Below, piece by piece: positions 56,146 through 64,000 of a stretch of DNA of 64,000 bases. The stretch comes from Sva-07 sp963698435. GTDB taxonomy: Bacteria; Actinomycetota; Acidimicrobiia; Acidimicrobiales; Ilumatobacteraceae. The DNA is taken from assembly GCA_963698435.1 (NCBI GenBank), contig CAVOQV010000018.1:568860-632859 (forward strand), read 5' to 3'. The notes beneath the pieces were generated by a model, which was not told the origin of the DNA, ran no database searches, and saw only the letters and a program-made list of their open reading frames with translations. Position numbers and translations under genes: made by a program. The first letter of the stretch is position 1. Each line of letters starts with the position of its first letter.

Positions 56146-56477
56146 GTGACGGATGTCGTCTTCGCTGTCCGGCAGCCCGGACCTGTCGCCATCCGGGGCC
56201 CAGGCAATCCCCAGGATCGTTGAACAGATTCCGGAAGAGGCAACTATCACGATCACAGGTCACACGGACAACATCCCAATCGCCATGGGCAACCAACGGT
56301 TGTCAGAGCTCCGGGCCGAGGCGGTCGCCGACGCTCTCCGGCCCCTGCTCACCCCCAAGCAGAAGATCGCCAGCATCAACGGAGTGGGTGACAGCGAGCC
56401 GATCGGCGACAACGCCACGGACCAGGGCCGCCAGGCAAACCGCCGCGGTCCAGGTCCTCGTCAATTGCGACCGATAG
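56146..56477 (+). pseudogene. OmpA-like peptidoglycan-binding domain fragment with two frame changes
   Basis: The piece VTDVVFAV is followed, one frame over, by DLSPSGAQAIPRIVEQIP, ITITGHTDNIPIAMGNQRLS and GVGDSEPIGDN-x(4)-GRQANRR. The expected end VQVLVNCDR and a stop at 56477 come after another shift. These are the OmpA C-terminal (OmpA_C/MotB) blocks, including the TGHTD and RxxNRRV motifs that hold diaminopimelate. The domain is complete if both indels (near 56,165 and near 56,445) are repaired. No N-terminal anchor or signal peptide is visible upstream, so the gene also seems truncated at its 5' end. Confidence 0.65.
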
Positions 56478-56635
56478 CAGTGACGCAGCGCTGACTGCAC
56501 AGCGCTGCGGGACTCTCTTTGGACGCCAACTGCCTTGCCACCAGGTAGCAACGGAAGGGAGGGAGCAGCAGGAGGTCGAACTCACCCAGCAAATTCGGCT
56601 CAACCGACGCAAGACCGCAAACGAAAGGAAACACA

Positions 56636-56788
56636 ATGGCAAAGACCCGACTCAACCGGAAAGGCAAGCCGGTACCGGCAACGGCCCGAGCCCGACAGGA
56701 ACAGAACCGGCGGAGCTCGAAGAAGTTCGGCTCTTCTCGCAGCCACGTCAAGAAGGGTCTCGACACAGGCGGGAAGCGAGGCAGGTAG
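56636..56788 (+). CDS. 50-residue basic protein
   Basis: MAKTRLNRKGKPVPATARAR opens a 50-codon frame that continues SSKKFGSSRSHVKKGL and ends KRGR. It holds about 16 Lys/Arg and no Cys. GAAAGGA sits 7 nt before the ATG as a good ribosome-binding site. No homologue is recognised; size and charge recall small ribosome- or DNA-associated proteins. It lies isolated in an otherwise gene-poor stretch. Confidence 0.55.
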   Translation: MAKTRLNRKGKPVPATARARQEQNRRSSKKFGSSRSHVKKGLDTGGKRGR

Positions 56789-57251
56789 CCGCCAGCGCGT
56801 CCGCGGGGACCCGATGGGTCCCCGCGGACTGAACGTTTGACGGTGCGCTGCGGTCCTTAGTCGCGCGACGACCCTCGGCCATCGTCGCCACATCTCGAGA
56901 GGACGTCGTCGCCGAGACCGGACGCTCCGACCTTCCCCTCCAAGATATGGAGCGCTTTGACGACGAGTTCCGAATCTGCTCGAGCGGGATGAGCGATATC
57001 GCCCGGGCGCATGCCTCCAGCAGCCCCTGCTCGCTACCGATATGCTGGTGGTCAGTTCTGGAGGGCCGGTGGCTCCACTTGGTGGCCTTGCGGTGTCCTT
57101 CGCTTCACGCCCCCCGAGTGGGAAACGTCTCGAGCATAACCCCGGCGACGGCAACCAGCGTCCCGACCGCTGCACTGAGCGAAGTGGAACGCCTGAACCT
57201 CGAGAGCGGCCACTGCCGCCGTCGAGGTCCATCAGAGGGAAGCTGCGGAGT
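56789..57251. other. Stretch without recognisable gene
   Basis: Frames here are open on both strands, but none has a family-like sequence, a good start or a consistent codon pattern. It lies between the 50-residue basic protein and the 3' end of the tad operon. Just after the small gene, GCGTCCGCGGGGACC and GGTCCCCGCGGAC form a hairpin at about 56,798-56,828 that could terminate it. Confidence 0.4.
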
Positions 57252-60200
57252 TCACCCTGCCTGACGCCGGCGCCTGCGGGACTCGCGTTCGTAGAGCTCG
57301 ATGGTCTCGGGGTCGAGGAAGCTGGATGCGTCGGGGCCTTCGTCAGCGTCGACGACTGCCAGCAGCTCCGAATAGACGGCCTCAAAGGCGACCTGGTTGC
57401 CCTCGGCGGCTGCTGCTCGCATGAGGTTGCGGTAACACTCCTCGCACGCTCCGGTGGCAACGAGCCCTTTTCTGGCGGCCCAGGTCGCCTCGGCAGGATC
57501 GTCGTTGGCGAGGGCGTGTTGAGCGAGGCGGTGCGCGGCGTTGTCAATGGCGACGATGGTGTGGGTGATGATCCCGTCGGTGTGTGCCCAGATGTAGGCG
57601 TTGCCTGCTCCGGTGAATGGCGTTCCTTCGACTAGTTCGAGCGCGGCCCGCAACTGGTGCGCTTCGTCGGCGCCTGACGTTCGGTCGGCTTGGCGTATGT
57701 GTCCGGTGAACTTCTCGATGTCGCTCTGGAGGTGGGGGCTGATCCGGTAGATCCCGTCGGCGACGTAGGGAAGGTAGGGCTCGCCGTCGGGGCCGAGTCC
57801 GAGCGTGGTGCGGGCACGGTAGGTGTGTCGGTTGAGCCGTTGGTAGTCGGGTCGTTGTTCCGGCCACAGTGCTTCCATCAGGGTGTCGGCTTCGACGCCA
57901 CCGCGGTGGAAGGTGAGGTAGGCGACGAGTTCGGTGCATCTGCGGAGCGCGAAGCGGCCGTCGATCCCCTCGACCCTCAGGGTGCCGAGCACCTTCATCT
58001 CGGGGACTTGGGCCGGGAGCTCCTCGCCGGCCGTCTCTTCCTCTGCGAACAGTGTCGGTTCGATGGTTTCCTCGATCGATGCGGGAACGTCGTCGAAGGC
58101 TTCGTTGAGCAGGAGCGGGTCGGTGGTGAGTTCGGGTGGTAGGCCGTCGAGGTCTTTGGCGGCGGTGACGAGGTCGGCCACCGCGGTTTGTTCGGTCGGG
58201 GTGAGGTTGCGGCGGGCGTACGTCTGGCCGAGTGGATCGACTCGCACGGTGTCGTCTTCGACGTGGAGTCGCCACCGGTCCCCGGTCGGGTAGCCGACGA
58301 CTGCGGCGACGCCTCGACCGGCGTGGGCGGTGATGAGCAGTCTGTTCGCCTCGTCGGGGGCGTCGGCTGTGGGGTGGAAGACGATGATCGGGTCCCAGGT
58401 ATCGCCGCCTACCGACGAGATCCGACCCTGCAGAGGCGATGGGGATGCGACCCGGGCCACGGCTGCAGCTTTGGCTTCGAGCGTGGGCAGGATCTCGCTC
58501 AGGTCGTCTACCGCATGTATGCGCTCGAGGTGGTTGAGGTCCGTCCCGAATCCGATGCAGATGATCTGGAGTTCGTCGGCGATGGAGCTGGCGGCGAGCT
58601 CGGTGGCCATCGTGTAGCAGGTGGCTGTGACGTCGTCGGGGTCACCGGTTATCTGGGTGGCTCCGAGGTATTCGAGGTCGAGGAGGAGCTGGGTGTGGTC
58701 TCCGTGTCCGACGGTGACGAGCGCCGGGTAGGGCGCAGGCACACCGTCGGCCCGCTCGCGGAGCCTGTCGATGTCGGTGTCGGTGGGAATGGTCCAGCTG
58801 CGTCCGTCGTCGTCGATGCGCCATCCGGGCGGTGGTTCTTGGTGTGGGGTCCACAAGAGCACCCGCAGTATGTCGGGGGTGAGGTGGACGCCGACGACTT
58901 GTGGTGGCGGGATGTGGGAGGCGATGACGTCTCGGGCCATGGCGCGCAGGGCGAGGTCGATGAACTCGGTGGCGGTGGGGGCGGCGGCACTTCGGATCAT
59001 TGTCTCGGCTGCGGCGGCCTCCGAGGGCGGGGGTGTGGGGATGGTGCCGGGTCGGCGGTGCCTCAGCTGTGCCGTTCGGAGCCGGCGGAGGAGGGCGACG
59101 ATCCCGGCTGCGAGGATTCCGAGGCCTGCGAGGGTGCTGGCGATGGGGAGCAGCTCGCCGGCGAGACTCCCGTCGTCTATGTCGTCGGCAGCGTCGGTTC
59201 CATCAGGCTGAGTGATTGGCTCGGGCGGCTCGTGGCTATTGGTGGGGTCGGTCGGAGTCGGCGTGTCGGCGTTCGGGGTGGGCAACGTGGTTGCGGATGG
59301 GAGATCGGGTGGAGGGGTGGTCGGGGCGGTTTCGGGCTTGTCTGGAGGTGAAGGTGCGGTTTCGGGCGGGGCGGGGACTTCGAGGCCGGTGTCGGGTTCG
59401 GCGGGGTTGTGGGGGTCGTTGGGGATGGCCGGCAGGAGGAATCTCTGGCCGGGGTGGATGAGATTCGGGTCGTGAGGTGGCGCAAGCCGGTCCCGGTTGA
59501 CATCGACGAGGGTGTTCCAGTAGCGGGTGGTTTCGGTGGTGGTGGGGGTTCGATCCCATGCGTCAGAAAGGGCCGTCTCAGCGATGCTCCAGAAGCTGTC
59601 ACCCGCTTCGACGGTGGCCTCGGCGACTCCCTGCTCCTGATCGTGATCCAACACCGTTGGCTCGGCTGACTCGGCCTGGGAGTCGGTGGGGATGGGGGGC
59701 AGTTCGAATCGTTGGTCCGGGTAGATGAGGTCGGGGTCGTACGGTGGTGCCAGGTGCTGTCGATTGGTGTCGACGAGGCGCCGCCAATACTCGGATGTTT
59801 CGGACTCGGTGGGTGGACGCCCCCACGCGGTTGTGAGGGTGGTCTCGGCAATCGTCCAGAAGTTGTCTCCTGGTTCCACGGTGACCACGCTTGCGGCCTC
59901 ATTCGTATCGTCTTCGTTGGGTGTGCTTGCGTCGTTTGGCAGGACGAGCAGCCAGCCGGGGGTGAGATCATTTGTGGTCTCGGTGAAGCTGTGGCCGTCG
60001 GGCATGGTCCGTCCTTCATTGAGTGCCCGGATCTCCTTCCATCGTCGACCGTCTCCGAGGGTGGTCTCGGCGATGCTCCATAGCGTGTCGTGGCGCATCA
60101 CCTGGTATGTGGGTTGGTGAGATTCGGCCTTGTGCGGTTGGGTGGACTCCGCCCATCCGGGCCTCGATGGCTCTTGACCCAGGTCCACAGCCGGATAGTT

Positions 60201-60620
60201 AGACGCCAGAGTGAACTCGGCTGGAAGCGGAGTCGCCGTGGCTGGGACCACGCGGAGCGGACCGAGGGTGGCGGCGGCGAGTGTGATGGCAGCGACGAGC
60301 TGAGCGACCGCTGGCTGCAGTCCTGGTAGGACGGGTAGGCGGCGGGCGGTTCTGCCTCGGACAGCAGCGATGACCTCCGACGCCAGGGCGACGACGAGTT
60401 GGGCCCAGACGATCCAGACGACCACGGCCAGGGCGTTGATGAGGAGTTGAGGGTCGATCCCGCTGCGGAAAGCGAGCTGGATCTGGTCGAGGGTTGGAAG
60501 GCTGGTGGGCAGTGGCCATCCCACATATGCGACCAAACCGGTGGGAACTCCAATCACGAACAGCAAGCTGATGAGGAGGGCTCCGACGCCACGGATCATG
60601 TTGTTCAGGTGTCGCATCAT
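57252..60620 (-). CDS. Membrane protein with three LysM domains and a BTAD-type regulator domain
   Basis: The 1,122-residue protein opens with three hydrophobic helices (about residues 10-32, 60-84, 105-125). Three LysM peptidoglycan-binding units follow, starting near residues 168 (VMRHDTLWSIAETTLGDG), 243 (VEPGDNFWTIAETTL) and 333 (VEAGDSFWSIAETALSDAW). A Pro/Thr linker, a helix at about 487-508 and a cytosolic region come next. It ends in an OmpR/SARP-like winged helix plus bacterial transcriptional activator domain (from about 875, KVLGTLRVEG, HRGGVEADTLMEALWPEQ). The design could couple wall contact to transcription. It is the last gene of the tad operon, its start overlapping the upstream stop. 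Similar LysM-BTAD proteins accompany actinobacterial tad loci. Confidence 0.85.
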   Translation of the reverse strand: MMRHLNNMIRGVGALLISLLFVIGVPTGLVAYVGWPLPTSLPTLDQIQLAFRSGIDPQLLINALAVVVWIVWAQLVVALASEVIAAVRGRTARRLPVLPGLQPAVAQLVAAITLAAATLGPLRVVPATATPLPAEFTLASNYPAVDLGQEPSRPGWAESTQPHKAESHQPTYQVMRHDTLWSIAETTLGDGRRWKEIRALNEGRTMPDGHSFTETTNDLTPGWLLVLPNDASTPNEDDTNEAASVVTVEPGDNFWTIAETTLTTAWGRPPTESETSEYWRRLVDTNRQHLAPPYDPDLIYPDQRFELPPIPTDSQAESAEPTVLDHDQEQGVAEATVEAGDSFWSIAETALSDAWDRTPTTTETTRYWNTLVDVNRDRLAPPHDPNLIHPGQRFLLPAIPNDPHNPAEPDTGLEVPAPPETAPSPPDKPETAPTTPPPDLPSATTLPTPNADTPTPTDPTNSHEPPEPITQPDGTDAADDIDDGSLAGELLPIASTLAGLGILAAGIVALLRRLRTAQLRHRRPGTIPTPPPSEAAAAETMIRSAAAPTATEFIDLALRAMARDVIASHIPPPQVVGVHLTPDILRVLLWTPHQEPPPGWRIDDDGRSWTIPTDTDIDRLRERADGVPAPYPALVTVGHGDHTQLLLDLEYLGATQITGDPDDVTATCYTMATELAASSIADELQIICIGFGTDLNHLERIHAVDDLSEILPTLEAKAAAVARVASPSPLQGRISSVGGDTWDPIIVFHPTADAPDEANRLLITAHAGRGVAAVVGYPTGDRWRLHVEDDTVRVDPLGQTYARRNLTPTEQTAVADLVTAAKDLDGLPPELTTDPLLLNEAFDDVPASIEETIEPTLFAEEETAGEELPAQVPEMKVLGTLRVEGIDGRFALRRCTELVAYLTFHRGGVEADTLMEALWPEQRPDYQRLNRHTYRARTTLGLGPDGEPYLPYVADGIYRISPHLQSDIEKFTGHIRQADRTSGADEAHQLRAALELVEGTPFTGAGNAYIWAHTDGIITHTIVAIDNAAHRLAQHALANDDPAEATWAARKGLVATGACEECYRNLMRAAAAEGNQVAFEAVYSELLAVVDADEGPDASSFLDPETIELYERESRRRRRQAG

Positions 60621-61006
60621 GGCTCCTGGGTGATGGCGGCTGCGGTCTCGGTGGCGGTAACGGTGATTGGTCCGGTGGGAAGCAGGACGGGATCGACGGT
60701 GAGCTCGACGGTGACGGTGATGGTGTCGCCGATCACAGTGATCTCAGTGGCGGTGTGCCCGAGGGATGTCAGGTATTGGTCGACTCGGTCGGCTGCATCG
60801 GCGGGAAGGAGGGTGAGGTCGCCGGTGGTGCGGAGGGTGTCGAGGTCGACGGCTTGGGCGCCCGTGCGGGCAGCGTTGTCGGCCAATTGGCTCGCCTCTC
60901 GCAGGGCGTTGACCTTGCGGCCACCGTCGATGGCGAGCCCTGCAGCCATGAGGAGGGCGAGGGCGATGACTGCCAGGAAAGTGGAGACCGCTCCGCGCTC
61001 ATTCAT
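60617..61006 (-). CDS. Tad secretion minor pseudopilin, TadG/Rv3654c-like
   Basis: The 129-residue protein starts MNERGAVSTFLAVIALALLMAAGLAIDGGRKV, a pilin-like charged start, a helix and the RKVNALREASQLADNAARTGAQ helix typical of TadG/Rv3654c proteins, then a beta-rich end. These are minor structural or assembly components of the Flp pilus. Its ATG overlaps the stop of the preceding TadE-like gene (ATGA) and its stop overlaps the LysM-BTAD start, so the set is translated as one unit. Confidence 0.82.
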   Translation of the reverse strand: MNERGAVSTFLAVIALALLMAAGLAIDGGRKVNALREASQLADNAARTGAQAVDLDTLRTTGDLTLLPADAADRVDQYLTSLGHTATEITVIGDTITVTVELTVDPVLLPTGPITVTATETAAAITQEP

Positions 61007-61435
61007 GGGCTGCTCCCGGCGTTGGCCCGGTACGTGTCGATGACCTCGATCGCGGTGGCAGTGAAGGTCCGGTTGCCGGGGACGGCCAGCATGGCGATGT
61101 CGGCGAATGCGGCCTCGACAGCTGACGGTGACGGCGACTTGACCGCCGGCAGCGAAGTCGGAGGTGTCGACGGACACGTCGAGGTTCCGGCATGCCACCG
61201 CGCCTTCTGCGATGTTGGCGGCAGCCGTGTTGGTGCCCGCCTCGAGGGCGGCTTGTGGGGTGGCGACGAGGGAGGCGGCTCGGGCGGCTTCGTGGGCGGC
61301 GTTGGCGACATCGCCTTCGGCCTGGGCGACCCGCCCGGCGAACACGACCAGGAGCATGAACCCGATCAGCACAGGGGTGAGCACGGCCAGCTCGGTGGAG
61401 ACTGCTCCTCGCTGGTCACGGTGGATGCGGGTCAT
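61003..61435 (-). CDS. TadE-like pseudopilin, frameshifted
   Basis: From ATG 61435 the protein reads MTRIHRDQRGAVSTELAVLTPVLIGFMLLVVFAGRV, the classic TadE N-terminus, with R-G-A-V-S-T-E and a helix. AAHEAARAASLVATPQAAL follows. After QVAVTVSC sense is lost; in another frame EAAFADIAMLAVPGNRTFTATAIEVIDTY continues to a stop overlapping the next ATG. The indel lies near 61,130. The repaired protein has about 144 residues, normal for TadE. The stop-start overlap with the next gene holds only in the repaired frame, supporting a sequence error. Confidence 0.8.
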
Positions 61436-61827
61436 CGGTCTGGCTCCGGGATGAATCGTTCGATCGGACCAGCTGCGCGGGCGGTGACCTGCCAGTCGAA
61501 TCCGGGGAGGAGTCGGGGCGCTCGCCCCGTCACCTCGACGCTGACGGTCTCGGTGGTGCGGGTGACGGTCACCTGTGGTTCGGTGATGTTGCCGGCGGCG
61601 TCGAGGAACCATTCGGCGGCTCGGATCCCGTCTTCCTCGGTGGCGGTGACGACCTGGGCGGCGTCGACTGCCTCTCGGGCAGCGGCATCGGCGATCTGAT
61701 CGGCGTGCCACCACAACGCCACCTGAAACGGCACGAGTATCAGCATGATCAGCACCGGCATGATCACAGCCAGCTCGGTGGACGTGAGGCCGTCCTCGGC
61801 CTTTCGTCGTCTCTTCGCCACTTTCAC
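61432..61827 (-). CDS. TadE-like pseudopilin
   Basis: The 131-residue protein has a basic start (KVAKRRRKAEDGLTSTELAV), a helix (IMPVLIMLILVPFQVALWW), and ADQIADAAAREAVDAAQVV followed by a beta-rich end. This is the TadE family, processed by a prepilin peptidase and needed for Flp pilus assembly. GGGAGAGG lies 3-10 nt before GTG 61827. It overlaps the next TadE-like gene by 4 nt. Confidence 0.85.
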   Translation of the reverse strand: MKVAKRRRKAEDGLTSTELAVIMPVLIMLILVPFQVALWWHADQIADAAAREAVDAAQVVTATEEDGIRAAEWFLDAAGNITEPQVTVTRTTETVSVEVTGRAPRLLPGFDWQVTARAAGPIERFIPEPDR

Positions 61828-61847
61828 GACCTCTCCCCCATGGCCTT

Positions 61848-62060
61848 TCAGGGGGTGGGTACGTTGTCGGGGATGGCCTCGGCGTTGGATCGCATCTTGG
61901 CGATCAAGATGATCCCGGCGGCGACGGCGATGGTGACGAGGACTCCGGTGAGGACGGCTGCCTCGGTTGACATCGCTCCCCTCTCGTCGCGGACCTGGAC
62001 TCCGAGTCTGCTGAGGCCGACTTCGATCAGCAGGCGGGTGTAGTCGATGTAGGCGGTCAT
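61848..62060 (-). CDS. Flp-type major pilin
   Basis: The 70-residue prepilin has a leader ending DERG, then AMSTEAAVLTGVLVTIAVAAGIILI. Cleavage after Gly would leave Glu at position 5, the type IV pilin rule, followed by the assembly helix. A short tail follows. It is the likely structural subunit of the pilus built by the surrounding tad genes. Its ATG at 62060 overlaps the stop of a 16-codon upstream ORF, which contains its GGAAGGAG ribosome-binding site. Confidence 0.85.
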   Translation of the reverse strand: MTAYIDYTRLLIEVGLSRLGVQVRDERGAMSTEAAVLTGVLVTIAVAAGIILIAKMRSNAEAIPDNVPTP

Positions 62061-62107
62061 ATCAGTTGCTCCTTCCAATAGCGGATGATCAGGTTGTGTC
62101 GAGGCAT
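62057..62107 (-). CDS. 16-codon ORF coupled to the Flp pilin
   Basis: ATG 62107 starts MPRHNLIIRYWKEQLI and stops in an ATGA overlap with the pilin start. GAAAGGA lies 5-11 nt upstream as a ribosome-binding site. The pilin ribosome-binding site is the codons for Trp-Lys-Glu. Translation of this ORF would therefore open or block pilin initiation, a coupling device. Not recognised as a known leader peptide. Confidence 0.5.
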   Translation of the reverse strand: MPRHNLIIRYWKEQLI

Positions 62108-62127
62108 GTGGTTTCCTTTCGCCGGTG

Positions 62128-63042
62128 TCATGGGACTGTCCCCGGCGTGGAGATCGCTTGGACGACGCCGAAGCCGATGAAGAGGATCATGCCGACGACC
62201 AAGGTGACGACCGGCAGGAGCATCTTCTCGGTGGCGGCTTCGGCTTGGGCTTCGATGGCGGCGGTCTGACTGGCGCGCATCGAATCCGCTTTGGCGGCGA
62301 GAGACGCCCGGATGCGGGCTCCCTGATCGCCAGCCAGATGGGCCGATGCGGCGAGTTCGCGGAGCTCGTCGACGCCGAGTTCGGTTCCGAGATCGTCGAA
62401 GACCTCCCACGGGGTGCGGTTGGTGAGGCGGGCCTTGCGCAAGGCTGATCGGATCTCGGTGAACGCCCACCCATCTCCGAGGTCGGCGGAGGTTTGGAGG
62501 GCGGTCTCGAGTCCTCCCCCACCGGCCAGGATGATGGTGACGAGGTCCAGGTAGGCGGATAGGGAGTGGCGGAAGTCGCGGCGGCGACGTTCGATCCGCT
62601 CCGACAACCCGAGATCCGGCCACACGAAGCCGAAGATGCCCAACCCGACCGCCAGAACCGCCACCCACCCGGTCGGCACCGTCACTCCCCCGGCGGCGAG
62701 GATGGCGGCGAAACCTAGGGGGAGGAAGAACCCGGCGAGTCCGCCGAGCATCTTCTCGTAGGCATGGACTTCGACTGGCTTGCCGAGAGCCCGGAGACGC
62801 TGGCGGAGCCCTCCGAGATCGACCAGTCCGGTGGCCTCGAACAAGCTGATTGTTGCCCGACCGATCCGGTTGCTCATCCTCGTCGTCGACGTCGTCTCTG
62901 ACTCGACGAGGGCTCGGCGTGGCCGACCCAGATCCGCCAACGCCCGCTCGAGTGGCACGGGTCGAGGGAACACCGCCCGCACGGCCAGGAAGACACCGAG
63001 CCCGATCCCGGCGCCGGCGACCATCACCGCCAGCGCCGTCAT
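62128..63042 (-). CDS. tadC: Tad pilus inner-membrane platform protein TadC
   Basis: The 304-residue type II secretion F-domain protein has an N-terminal helix, two central helices (about residues 110-150), the T2SSF core DFRHSLSAYLDLVTIILAGGGGLETAL, and a C-terminal helix (MLLPVVTLVVGMILFIGFGVV). TadC forms the pilus assembly platform together with TadB. Its ATG overlaps the tadB stop by 4 nt. It is intact, in contrast to tadB. Confidence 0.9.
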   Translation of the reverse strand: MTALAVMVAGAGIGLGVFLAVRAVFPRPVPLERALADLGRPRRALVESETTSTTRMSNRIGRATISLFEATGLVDLGGLRQRLRALGKPVEVHAYEKMLGGLAGFFLPLGFAAILAAGGVTVPTGWVAVLAVGLGIFGFVWPDLGLSERIERRRRDFRHSLSAYLDLVTIILAGGGGLETALQTSADLGDGWAFTEIRSALRKARLTNRTPWEVFDDLGTELGVDELRELAASAHLAGDQGARIRASLAAKADSMRASQTAAIEAQAEAATEKMLLPVVTLVVGMILFIGFGVVQAISTPGTVP

Positions 63043-63902
63043 CGGACCTGGTCCTGAGGTGAGATGTGGCGGAGGGTGAAGCGCTCCGGCGCTTCGAGTT
63101 GGCTGTAGTGGTGAAGCATCACCCCGGCGCCGAAGAACACGGCCATCACCACCACCAGCCAGCCCTGGCCGGCGGCAGTGTCGTACGGCTCGAGCAGGTG
63201 CCGGGCGAACACGAAGAGGAAGACGACGGTGGCGGTGGTGGTGGCGACCGCGATCCGGGCGGAGGTGCGGATCCGTGCTCGGCCGATCTCGATGCGGGTG
63301 CGCATGCGAACGTCTCCCCGGATGGCCTCGGCCAGGCGAGCCAGCAGCCCGCCAAGGTCCCGTGCTTCGAGGCGGGCGGCAGCAGCCAGGGCGGCGACGA
63401 TCAGGTCGGCGGACGAGTGGTTCAGGTCAGTAGCGAGGCCGTCGAGGGCGGCTTCGAGTGGCTGATGCCGGAGCCGGTGGGCGAACGTCTCGAGTTGGGG
63501 TTTGATGGCGGCAGGCGCCACGGCTGCGGTTTGGATGAGTGACTCCTCCAGACCCGAGGCTCCGGCCATGGTGTCGCGAATCATGTCTGCCCAGGTGGCG
63601 ATGGCGTCGGCGGTAGCCGTCTCCTGGCCACGGCGAGCGGTGCCGCCCAATGCTGCCGGGCCTACCAGCATTCCGAGCTGCGGTGCCGAGTCCGGCTACC
63701 GGCCAACCGGTCACCAACCCGACGACCACGCCTGCGAGGAGTGCCGCGGCAAGCCACACGGCGGCACGTTCCGGCGGCACCGCTTCGGGGACCAGGCGCC
63801 GGGCGGTCGGGCAGCAACCCGGACACCCCGCAATGCGGTGATCCCCAGCCAGATTCCGAAACCGGCGAGAGCTCCGACGGCGGCGACGAGGACAACCTGC
63901 AT
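63039..63902 (-). CDS. tadB: Tad pilus inner-membrane platform protein TadB, frameshifted
   Basis: The start MQVVLVAAVGALAGFGIWLG runs to PPGAWSP. Sense then continues in a second frame with VPPERAAVWLAAALLAGVVVG and TGWPVAGLG, and in a third with TADAIATWADMIRDTMAGASGLEES, LIVAALAAAARLEARDLGGLL and the C-terminal helices. Indels lie near 63,790 and near 63,690. The repaired protein has about 287 residues with the T2SSF fold of TadB, including the W-x-x-x-I/L-R-D-x-x-x-A-G-L motif. It is part of the tad operon between the ATPase and tadC. Confidence 0.8.
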
Positions 63903-63904
63903 GC

Positions 63905-64000
63905 TCACCACCCTCCCGTTAGGCCGGTCAGGCACGCGGCGTCGAAACCGGCATCGACCAGACGGGCGAGGGTGTCGTTGCGGATGGTCGGTCCCGGCGC
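63905..64000 (-). CDS. 3' end of the gene upstream of tadB (probably TadA/CpaF ATPase)
   Basis: Only the last 31 codons are in the window, reading TIRNDTLARLVDAGFDAACL and ending GGW. By position in actinobacterial tad loci this would be the secretion ATPase TadA/CpaF. The visible piece has no diagnostic motif. The stop lies 2 bp before the tadB ATG. Confidence 0.4.
   Translation of the reverse strand, partial: APGPTIRNDTLARLVDAGFDAACLTGLTGGW

Noticed and set aside
56495..57547. Long minus-strand frame from 57547 to 56600
   Set aside because: No recognisable domain, no ribosome-binding site, and it overlaps the better supported 50-residue gene and the end of the LysM-BTAD gene.

Overview
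The window is high-GC DNA from an actinomycete, most likely a member of the Acidimicrobiia (Ilumatobacter-like). This rests on the mycothiol-dependent-type enzyme, a DUF501 gene, an actinobacterial tad pilus locus, sortase-anchored surface proteins, the G+C-rich codon use and many genes that look leaderless: a TANNNT -10 element lies only 6-9 nt before the start codon. The class assignment is an inference from protein character, not from a marker gene.

Layout. 1-6.4 kb: an FmdB-like protein diverging from galU, a glycolipid-binding-type protein, three molybdenum cofactor genes (moeA, moaA, moaC) with a broken maleylpyruvate-isomerase-family gene among them, a small membrane protein and tRNA-Ala(CGC). 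6.5-22.1 kb, envelope and metals: a very large DUF11/SdrD_B surface protein ending in LPSTG, a P1B-5-type metal ATPase with its hemerythrin domain in another frame, a MacB-like ABC exporter, a VIT-type Fe/Mn transporter, a haem-binding c-type protein, a methyltransferase, and a sortase next to a DUF4397 surface protein. 22.3-30.5 kb: an M1 aminopeptidase, an adenosine-kinase-like PfkB enzyme, a phospho-sugar mutase, a decayed REP-associated tyrosine transposase between two related hairpins, then add-upp and queF. 30.5-36 kb: a complete nucleoside-type BMP/ABC uptake operon. Together with add, upp and the PfkB kinase it makes a nucleoside scavenging neighbourhood. 36-44.8 kb: a DUF459 SGNH protein, two crotonase-fold proteins, and a MoxR plus DUF58-transglutaminase fusion. 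44.8-51.5 kb: DUF501 and a Ppx-like partner, then accessory genes of the aerobic CO dehydrogenase/xanthine dehydrogenase type (coxG, a MocA-like nucleotidyltransferase, two XdhC/CoxI proteins, a CoxE VWA protein, a CoxD-type AAA ATPase) without the structural molybdo-hydroxylase. They fit the Moco genes at the left end. 51.5-55.7 kb: glgX, a DAO-type oxidoreductase and an SDR. 55.7-57.2 kb: a gene-poor stretch with remnants and one 50-residue basic protein. 57.2-64 kb: a tad (Flp pilus) operon read right to left, ending in an unusual LysM x3 / BTAD membrane protein.

A recurring feature is that about ten otherwise conserved genes are interrupted by a single-base frame change. This is easier to explain as residual indel error in the assembly than as mass pseudogenisation. 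Genes marked 'frameshifted' should be read as probably one gene each until resequenced. The transposase and the OmpA-like and transglycosylase-like fragments look truly decayed.

No wholly new multi-gene system is evident. The most distinctive items are the DUF4397-sortase pair with a non-LPXTG signal, the REP-like hairpin family placed exactly at stop codons, the LysM-BTAD protein of the tad operon with an upstream 16-codon coupling ORF, and the DUF58-transglutaminase fusion.
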